Assembly: GCA_002964805.2 (NCBI GenBank)
Contig: PUDQ02000001.1
Coordinates: forward strand, 248,001-312,000
Length of the DNA: 64,000 nt
Direction: 5' to 3'
From: Trametes villosa
Taxonomy: Eukaryota > Basidiomycota > Agaricomycetes > Polyporales > Polyporaceae
This document shows, one piece after another, positions 57,745 through 64,000 of this stretch. A program made the translations under genes and the position numbers. Numbering within the stretch: position 1 is the stretch's first letter; each line of letters begins with the position of its first letter. A model generated the notes under the pieces. The model was not told where the DNA came from, did not search any database, and was given only the letters and a program-made list of their open reading frames with translations.

Positions 57745-59313
57745 TCAAAGGAGGAACTCGGAAAAGTCGAAGGCACTCGGAGCCTGCAGGGCTTGCTTCG
57801 CGACAGCCTGCAGGGTGCTCCAGGATGGGTCCCCGATGCCAATCTCATAGTCCGAGCCATCCTTGACGAACGGTCAGCACGATAATTTCGACGAGAGCAC
57901 TGCGTAGTCCAGTCCATACGAAACGGAACTCACGTGTGGGTCCGTGTTGGGGATGACTTGCCAGTATAGCCAGGGAAGGCCAGCACCCGTAATGGCACCC
58001 GCAAAGTTCCGAATGTTGGTGTCGCGCGCATTAGTCGACAACGCGTCCCCATTCGGACAGTTGTTGTTCGCCGTGTCAAAGAAGCACGCCCCCCTAAGAA
58101 GAAGCAGTGGGTTAGCTGCGAACGCAGATCATGACTGACTGCTCACCATTCTTCGACGATCAGCTTCTTGCCAGCGGCCTGGGCCTGTTGCACAAACGGC
58201 TTAAGAGCGGATGTCTGCAGGTCCCCGACACCGTATGCATGGATGGAGATGAGGTCGAGCGCGGCGCAGCTCAGCCAGTCGGGCTGTACGGACTCAGTGA
58301 GGAAGGATTCGCCACCGGTCATGACGAGAATCTGGAGGCAAGAGAGTTGGCTATATGCGCGGTTCATGCAGAAGAATTAGGACGCCTTACCCCGCTGTTG
58401 TTCCCGAGCTGCCCGCGGATGGTCTGCGCGCGGTCGCATTGCCTAAGGACGGAGGTCGATATTAAAGGAGACTATAGGGATTGAAAAGGGCGCACCATTG
58501 CTGGTGCTGTTGAATGTATTCTTGACCCTGAGAAGCAGCGGTGATTAGGGCACGAGTGCGTTTGGGCGAACACAGCATATTCTACCTTGCCAATCATTGC
58601 TTCGTTCTCTGCCTCGAAGCCGAAGATGTACTCATTGAGCTCCTTCCACGGTTTCCCCAGAGTCGTATGGACGTGGTTCAGAATGTGCACCAGTCGCGCG
58701 TCGAAGGCCTGCTGGGGTGCCGCCTGTTCGTAAAAGAAGCCGGTGCCGAACTCTGCGCCGTACACATCTCCGGCTTGTAGGGCATTGAAGCTGTGCATCG
58801 TTATGATAAGCTAGGAGAATGATCAGCAAACACAGTCCTCTGGCGGGACTTAACGTTCGAAACGCACCTTGATGCCATGAGCGTTAGCATCGATCATGAA
58901 GTCGTCGAGGCGTTCGAGTACAGTGTCATCGTAGCATGAGGCGTCGCCGTTGCAGATCTTGTTGGGCTCCAAATCCGGGAAAGGGTCAATGTTGGTGCCC
59001 TGAGTGCAAGTTCTTCAGTTTCAACCCAGTTTCACCCCAAGATGCATTTTGAAGTGTACCTTCTGGGTGAAGGACTGCCCATCTAGCCAAACCCGCAGAA
59101 CCTTCATGCCTGCACTTTGCAAGCCACTGCAGTACAACGTCAGCCGCCGTACGTCGCACACGTGAAAGGCATCCCACTGACTTGAGCAAAGTAGTTCGAG
59201 TGGTTGCACGCAGGCCGGGTGCATAATACAGGTTGGACCCCGCAAAGGTATTCACTGCTGCGACCAGCTGAGACTGGAAGGAGAGAGCCAGCGCTAGCAC
59301 AGAGAAGAGACGC
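57745..59313 (-). CDS. Secreted GH5 glycoside hydrolase
   Basis: Retaining glycosidase of family 5 (TIM barrel), probably an extracellular beta-mannanase or related hemicellulase; subfamily not certain. Start MRLFSVLALALSFQSQLVAA is a signal peptide; VNTFAGSNLYYAPGL begins the barrel. GMKVLRVWLDG, then DDFMIDANAHGIKLIITMHS, FNALQAGDVYGAEFGTGFFY, IFGFEAENEAMIGK with the acid/base Glu in the NE pair, LDLISIHAYGVGD, KKLIVEEWG with the nucleophile Glu, and GLPWLYWQVIPNTDPHDG near the end. Stop at 57745-57747 after FDFSEFLL. Six or more introns. About 390 residues. A TATA-like CATAAAAG sits about 45 bp before the start (59358-59365, minus strand). Confidence 0.88.
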
Positions 59314-60115
59314 ATCGTGGTTGGGGTACGCAGATTCAACAACCGTCCTCTACCGTCTTTTATGAATCAAACAGGCGCTATAACGGCGGCCATCTGGACG
59401 GTTAGAGGCGCGAGCTAGAGCGCCGTCTGCGCCGTCATGAGAGCGTGAGGCTGTGGAGCTGCTAACACGAAGCGTTGTCAGTGGTAGACAGATCACAGAT
59501 GATCATTCCAAGACTTACGAGATCAGCGACATGTGAATGCTATGCATTAAGTGGTCCCCGGCACGAAACGAATGGGTGAAAAGTCGTAGCGGTGGCAGTG
59601 CGATGCCTGAGAAGCGGCGGGCGAGTCGTGACATCCGTGCGCGGGTCGCCGACGGTGAGCCCGAGGAGTACAGTTCCATGGACATCATCCCGTCCAGAAG
59701 TCCCAGGCTGCATGCGGTATCGCGGCCCAGATTTCCCCGGTATGCGTGGCTAGAACACACTGTTGCTCAGGACTCCTACAATAGATGGCAATCTCGTGGA
59801 ACGAAGCAGCATTCCCTGTGCTCCTGGTCTAAATACAGCCCTGATCAGCGCCTGTGCCATATGCGATACACCGTCTGTGAGCTACTTACGGCCTATATGG
59901 TTCACTCACTCATGCTACATCATCTGACGAAGAAGCCGACTTCTGTATGAAGTATCGGCCCGCGCGGCGGCATCAGCGTGCCACACGCTGAACAGTGCAA
60001 ACAGTGCAGTGAGATCGTTCACGCAGCATCGACCACTCCATGAGCTCAAGAGCAGGTTGATAGCAACCTCAGTTTTCGCGAGTATGCCATAGAACGATGT
60101 ACAGGATGGTGGTGG
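59314..60115. other. Region upstream of the GH5 gene
   Basis: About 800 bp: GH5 promoter, then balanced sequence with no gene up to the MITE at 60116. Confidence 0.4.
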
Positions 60116-60579
60116 AGGACCCGGGCAACTCCACCGAGGGTTTGTCCCCCGAGACCCGAAATTTCGGCCTCAAAATTGCAAACTTTTGGGCCTAGAAAAT
60201 GCAAAATGGGACAAACATGTCACGGTTTGTAACGTCACGTGACCTTACGTGACACCCCTTTTGTGAGCTCCCAGCGGTCGTATTCGACCTTCTGGAGCTA
60301 TTAAAATGCTCTTAACTAGCTTAAGATGCTTCTGAAGTAAAAACTGGGTGCAAGAGACCTCGCCTACTGCAATAGTGTAGGTAGGTACCCCGTCGCTGAG
60401 ACAAGCGCCCGTAATTTACCATATATGGGTGCTCGAAATTGCAAACTGGGACGAACATTTGGGCGCCTATTGCCCCGGCCCGCCCTCAAAATTGCAAACT
60501 GGGATGAACCTACTTGCCATATATGGGCAACAGAAATTGCAACTTGGGGACAAACCCTCGGTGGAGTTGCCCGGGTCCT
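60116..60579. mobile_element. 464-bp MITE with perfect 34-bp terminal inverted repeats and 8-bp target duplication
   Basis: Left end AGGACCCGGGCAACTCCACC continuing CGAGGGTTTGTCCCC (60116-60149); the right end is its exact reverse complement (60546-60579). GGTGGTGG flanks both sides (60108-60115 and 60580-60587), an 8-bp target-site duplication as in hAT elements. Inside, a motif close to AAATTGCAAACT recurs five times (near 60173, 60433, 60488, 60533 and in degraded form near 60194), often followed by GGGA(T/C)GAAC. There is no coding frame, so it must depend on another element's transposase. Confidence 0.85.
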
Positions 60580-60799
60580 GGTGGTGGTTCGCAGATGGGA
60601 ACGGACTCTGCGGTGTAAATCCTCATATAGTAACTAGCCGCCCGTTTATGGTAACCCATCATAGAACGAGTACGTTTGGCGCCACAACGGCTGCCAGCCA
60701 AGCCGCCTTGCTCTCACACGCTCACCACCTTGTCTGAAGCAGCATCGCCGTCTGCCTCTACTATCAGGCTTTCAGCGCAACCTTGGTACTGAGCACGCC

Positions 60800-61462
60800 A
60801 TGCGCCTACTGATCTTGGGCGGCACGGGACCGAGCGGGATCCAGCTCATCGAGCAGGCCCTCGCGCTAAATCACGCCGTCGTCCTCTACGTTCGCTCGCC
60901 TCAAAAACTCTCCGAGACCATCACAAAAAACCCATCGGTCACGATTGTAGAGGGGCAACTTACCGACCGAGAGAAGCTTGCGGAGGCGATGCAGGGCGTA
61001 CACGCGGTCCTCTCCGCCCTGGGACCCGCCGTGAAGAATGGCCCATTCCACCCCGGCAACACGCCGCTCGCGCACGCCTACACCCTGATCATCGAGATCA
61101 TGAAACAGTGCGACGTGAAGCGGCTGCTACTCCTCGGCACGGCGAGCATGAAGGACGAACACGACAAGTTCAGCGTGCAGTTCACGGTGCTCGTCAGCGG
61201 TGTCGCGCTCTTCGCGCACAATGCCTACAAGGACGTCGTCGCGATCGGTCAGACGGTTAGGGCTGCCGATGAAGACGTGATTTGGACGATCGCTCGTGTT
61301 CCGCTTCTCACCGAGAAACCGGAAAGGGAGTTCGTCGCGGGGTACATCGGAGACGGGAAGACCGGGACAAGGCTTTCGAGAGCAGCATTCGCCGCGTTTG
61401 TTCTCAAAGAGCTCGAGACAAACGAATGGTGCAGGAAGGCGCCCTTGATATCGTCTCCATGA
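60800..61462 (+). CDS. NmrA-like / NAD(P)-binding Rossmann protein
   Basis: Atypical short-chain dehydrogenase-like protein, intronless, 220 residues. Start MRLLILGGTGPSGIQLIEQA holds the dinucleotide-binding GGTGPSG loop. VLYVRSPQKLSE has the Arg usually contacting the NADP phosphate, followed by VTIVEGQLTDREKLAEAM, HAVLSALGP, and CDVKRLLLLGTASM. Such proteins include NADPH-sensing regulators (NmrA, HSCARG) and biliverdin or isoflavone-type reductases; a Tyr-x-x-x-Lys catalytic pair is not evident, so a sensor or reductase role cannot be told apart. Stop at 61460-61462. The single exon is unusual among its intron-rich neighbours but common for this family in fungi. Confidence 0.8.
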   Translation: MRLLILGGTGPSGIQLIEQALALNHAVVLYVRSPQKLSETITKNPSVTIVEGQLTDREKLAEAMQGVHAVLSALGPAVKNGPFHPGNTPLAHAYTLIIEIMKQCDVKRLLLLGTASMKDEHDKFSVQFTVLVSGVALFAHNAYKDVVAIGQTVRAADEDVIWTIARVPLLTEKPEREFVAGYIGDGKTGTRLSRAAFAAFVLKELETNEWCRKAPLISSP

Positions 61463-62791
61463 TACTGGTAAGCGATTACCAAGGTCTCAATGAAGCGCGC
61501 ATGTTGAAGTAAGGAAGTAGGTTTACGAATGCGAGTGATCCAGAGGTAAAAGCTATTTCTAAGGCCTGATGACTCGGGACGCATATATTGACACAAAATA
61601 TTCAGCCATCGATGTGTAAGATAATAGGATGGACACCCGGGTCGCGATACTACGGCTGGATGTATGTTCATTTACGCGAATTGCAAGATCCACGGTTGGG
61701 TGTAGCAGGTGAGCCCTATCTCCATACTGCGCCCGCCCAAACTGAGCGCAGTTCTCCAGCGGCGACTGCGCCATTATATGAACATGAACGACCGCTCTCA
61801 CCCCGCGGCCCGCCGACTGTGGAGTGCGGACTGCGAATGTTAAATTCTCCTTCCATTCAGACACTGTGCCTGGGACGGGCGAGGCTGCGGGAGGTATCCG
61901 CCAAGAGCCTCTCTCTCCCCTTCGACTGAACTGCATACGCTCCCCCGCCCACTTCGCGGGTCTGGATTTCGAGTATCCGGCCCCCGCGGTCGAATTGAGT
62001 TATCATCTCGGTATTGATCTCTTCTGTGTCGAGCCACCACGATGTGATCATCTTTCCGCAACGCCAACAATCGCCGTTGATACGCAACTTGACATAGCGG
62101 GTGTAGTAGTGATTCTCCGGACGGGTCCGCCCGGCAGCGCGCTGGCGACATGTGGTCGCATGAGCATCGACGCGTCCTGCAACCTGGACGAGTCGCCGAC
62201 GGTCAAACATGCTCGCGGCCCGCCTCGCTGGCACGGCGCCCTCAAAGGGTTCTAACCCAGGCCCGCGTCGTCGGCTCCCCGAACTCCGACCCCATGGTTC
62301 TGGTGAGGAAATAGACGATGCCGTGTACGTACTATCTATACCCAACCCATCTTCTATCTCCATCCACCCGGGTGATCTCCGTGGACGTTGAATGCCCATG
62401 CGCCGCTGCCTTCTCCGGCCAGGCCACCGCCTGTGCTCCGTGCATGGCGCTCAATTGCCGCACCTGCCGTGCCTTGCGGCGTTTGAAAGAGAGTGGGCTG
62501 AGCAATGCGCAGCGCACGATTGGTGCTTCCGAGCTTGTTGGACCCCCTTCCTATTGGCGGGCGGATGTGCACGCATGCTGATGACCGCCCAAACCTTGGA
62601 TCTGTATTGAATTCGTATTGGAGGCTGTCTTCTGCAGGCGGCTGCGCAACATAGCGAGCAGAAGTCCGCTCGGCATGGAGCTGAATCTTCACAGATGTGT
62701 TTAGGCGATGCAATAGGAATACACGGATTATCGTACAACCGAGGCAGATACATGGCAGGAGAAAGGGGACGACCAGCAGCGCAGGCAGGCT
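61463..62791. other. Intergenic region before small-family member B
   Basis: About 1.3 kb. A minus-strand frame of 180 codons (62399 to 61857) contains GDCWRCGKMITSWWLDTEEI but starts without leader logic and matches no family I know. The plus strand over the same place is also open. I treat neither as a gene. Confidence 0.35.
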
Positions 62792-63255
62792 CTACCGCCT
62801 GGAGTGCTTGGAGTGCTTCCTGGGCTTGCCCCAAGCCATGTTGTCATCCTCCATCTCCTCCGCCTGCATCGGAGGTCAGCCGCCGGACATGCTACACACT
62901 CTTGGGACCTGCTCACATAATCTGTTCCGCTCGACTGGGAGCTGCCGGACAGGAAGGTCGCGAACCGGCGCACGGGCGAGATACCGGGCTGGGGCTGACA
63001 GCTGAGCCTCCTGAATGGCACCGGTGTATGACACGACTCACGATGGAGACATAGGAGACCGGAGAGTCACATTCGCTCCCTGCGGGCGACTGCTGCACGG
63101 GTGACTGCTGCATGGGTGATTGGGGAGACCCCGTGTCGACCGAGAGCTGTTGGCGACACAATCAACACTTGTGCCGCGACATGGACATGGCGTAGACATA
63201 CCTTGGACGACGTCTTGGACTTGAAGAACGAGTTAATCGAGAGACGGCGTGACAT
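62792..63255 (-). CDS. Small serine-rich protein, DDNxxWG family member B
   Basis: Third member of the family at 47471 and 50552. Four exons, all introns phase 0: MSRRLSINSFFKSKTSSK; LSVDTGSPQSPMQQSPVQQS plus PAGSECDSPVSYVSI; PQPGISPVRRFATFLSGSSQ plus SSGTDY; AEEMEDDNMAWGKPRKHSKH plus SRR, stop TAG at 62792-62794. About 102 residues. Introns of about 50 bp with GTATGT, GTGAGT and GTGAGC donors. Exon 2 repeats QQSP and is rich in SP dipeptides, typical of proline-directed kinase sites. No signal peptide or TM helix. TATAAG lies about 145 bp upstream (63399-63404, minus strand). Start chosen as the first ATG opening into the basic MSRRLS block. Confidence 0.7.
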
Positions 63256-64000
63256 GGTGTATAGGTTGGCGGGGGTGTAGCGCAGCTATACGGGTCCAGC
63301 GACGTTTATCCGGTTCGAGCTGAGGAAGCAGGAGGTCCGACGGTGAGGGTATAGAGTCGCACAGCGGGCCAAGGAGCGAAGCCTGGCAGGGCCAGCTTCT
63401 TATACCGGTCCTCGAGGAAACAGGGTCTGATACGACTCCATCTGGGACGCGCGCGCATGCCATATGCATACGGGATGCACTGGTAGGCACGCCGATTGAC
63501 CCATCAGGCCGACCCGGATCGCCCGCCGAGGCGTCGAGGGCCCCAGGAGAGGAAGACGCGCCCCGTGGCCCCGGCCCACGCGGCATACGCGCGCGCAGCT
63601 CGGTTCTCCGCAGAAGATCGAAGGTGTCCTCGAGTGCCACACCGGCCTGGGAGACAGAATGTTAACTCTCGTGCGGCCACTCCGTGCACCCTGCCCATCA
63701 AACACCGGTGACGATGCTCGAACAGGCGGCGCGTTCTCACCACCTATTTTTGTCCCCCCCAGGCGCGTGACGGCGTTATGGCGGTGAGGGGCGTGCTAGC
63801 TGAGCTGCCGCGGCTGTAGAGATCGGAGGTTTTCCCAGGAGGATCGATGTCGAGGTTCCCCTCCCTGCTCAGCGTTCCGCCCCGGGAGCAGACCAAGGTG
63901 AGACTCCCGAGAGGGCTCCACCGGGGAGAGCAGGCGCCTATTGAGCGAGTAGCAGCGCAGAAATTGCAAAGAACGGAAGTCTGATCATCCGCCAGCAGAG
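63256..64000. other. Right edge, mostly non-coding
   Basis: Promoter side of member B, then sequence without a supported gene. At 63847 ATGTCGAGG opens MSRFPSLLSVPPREQTK followed at once by a GTGAGA donor, in the style of a first exon of the small family (compare MSRRLSINSFF at 63255). The window ends too soon to test this. Confidence 0.3.

Noticed and set aside
61857..62399. 180-codon minus-strand frame with CWRCGK
   Set aside because: No family match, and the opposite strand is equally open; base composition explains both.

Overview
The window is nuclear DNA from a filamentous basidiomycete, most likely an Agaricomycete of the white-rot/polypore type. The evidence is GC-rich genes cut by many 45-65 bp GT..AG introns, fungal housekeeping proteins (SUB2, DIC1, VAC8, PHO85, UTP5, ERG5, LIP2), secreted GH16 and GH5 glycosidases, and a locally expanded family of single-pass membrane proteins typical of this group. 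The organism is inferred from protein resemblance, not from a database search. Gene models were spliced by eye, so outer ends are firmer than inner exon borders.

Left part (1-32.3 kb) is ordinary gene-dense sequence: a partial gene at the edge; SUB2 mRNA-export helicase (-); DIC1 mitochondrial carrier (+); an acyl-protein thioesterase (-); VAC8 armadillo protein (+); a GH16 glucanase (+); a GCNA/SprT-type protease and an Fpg DNA glycosylase in tandem (+); PHO85-type CDK (-) divergent from UTP5 (+); a large serine-rich protein of unknown function (+); ERG5 sterol C-22 desaturase (+); and a C2H2 zinc-finger protein (-). One 223-bp MITE lies between DIC1 and the thioesterase.

The middle (33.5-51.2 kb) is accessory. 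It holds a cluster of related membrane proteins (signal peptide, beta-rich ectodomain, one TM helix, basic tail): one fragment, one intact tandem copy, one copy broken in two, and one long diverged member. The broken copy sits between two identical, oppositely oriented 1.57-kb hAT-like elements. Its 3' half is inverted, and the target-site duplications of the two elements are exchanged, so the locus records two insertions followed by recombination between the elements. The same half of the window holds a family of very small serine-rich genes that I do not recognise: three members (47.5, 50.6 and 62.8 kb), each with 4-5 exons, phase-0 introns only, and a shared last exon built around D-D-N-x-x-W-G. 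This family is the best candidate for something undescribed.

The right part (51.6-64 kb) has a peroxisomal SCP2-type thiolase (-) divergent from LIP2 octanoyltransferase (+), a second GH16 (+) tail-to-tail with a GH5 glycosidase (-), a 464-bp MITE with a perfect 34-bp terminal inverted repeat and an 8-bp target duplication, an NmrA-like NAD(P)-binding protein (+), the third small-family member (-), and a gene-poor edge. I saw no tRNA, rRNA or CRISPR array.
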